Origin: Lachnospiraceae bacterium
Lineage (GTDB): Bacteria; Bacillota; Clostridia; Lachnospirales; Lachnospiraceae
DNA length: 14,116 nt
Direction: 5' to 3'
Assembly: GCA_009774615.1 (NCBI GenBank)
Contig: VSOC01000099.1
Location: 1 to 14,116, forward strand
The stretch's first letter is position 1; each line of letters starts with the position of its first letter. Position numbers and translations under genes: made by a program. The notes under the pieces were generated by a model. It did no database searches. It was not told the DNA's origin and saw only the letters and a list, made by a program, of their open reading frames with translations. This document shows positions 14,110-14,116 of this stretch, in pieces.

Positions 14110-14116
14110 CGGCACT

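Overview
The window looks like chromosomal DNA from an anaerobic, fermentative Firmicute of the class Clostridia, most likely a gut Lachnospiraceae. This rests on AT-rich intergenic regions with near-consensus sigma-A promoters, strong GGAGG ribosome binding sites, a pyruvate phosphate dikinase closely resembling the Clostridium symbiosum enzyme (catalytic residues at matching positions), and a full [FeFe]-hydrogenase maturation gene set. The genus is not determinable from what I can see.

Layout, left to right. (1) 1-225: very AT-rich upstream region with a clear promoter for an AraC-family regulator (226-1119, +). A bidirectional terminator separates it from the convergent next gene. (2) 1324-4841 (-): a LacI-family regulator and, upstream of it, a GH36 alpha-galactosidase, each with its own promoter. 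This sugar-use pair is bracketed by inverted copies of a 26-bp semi-palindrome (1295-1320 and 4955-4980), and a related hairpin lies in the lacI-type leader. (3) 4986-9278 (-): the H-cluster assembly operon, in transcription order a TM1266-type small regulator, hydE, hydG, hydF. It starts from a strong promoter about 330 nt upstream of the first start codon, and the leader carries a 15-bp/30-bp tandem repeat. (4) 9705-10490 (-): a TatD-family metal-dependent hydrolase with its own promoter, divergent from (5) 10810-13437 (+): ppdK, followed by a strong intrinsic terminator. (6) 13643-14066 (+): an AT-rich toxin-antitoxin pair whose PIN-domain toxin is cut short. The sequence after the break (14055-14116) carries an 18-bp imperfect inverted repeat and may be the end of a mobile element.

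Functionally, hydE/F/G build the diiron subcluster of an [FeFe]-hydrogenase whose structural gene is not in this window. PpdK interconverts pyruvate and PEP using pyrophosphate, AMP and phosphate. The galactosidase block feeds alpha-galactosides (melibiose or raffinose type) into glycolysis, and no transporter is present in the window. I see no RNA gene, CRISPR array or complete mobile element, and no clearly new multi-gene system. The parts most worth a second look are non-coding: the palindromic repeats around the galactosidase block, the repeat-bearing leader of the hydrogenase-maturation operon, the near-identical translation starts of the galactosidase and hydF, and the broken toxin with the inverted repeat at its end.
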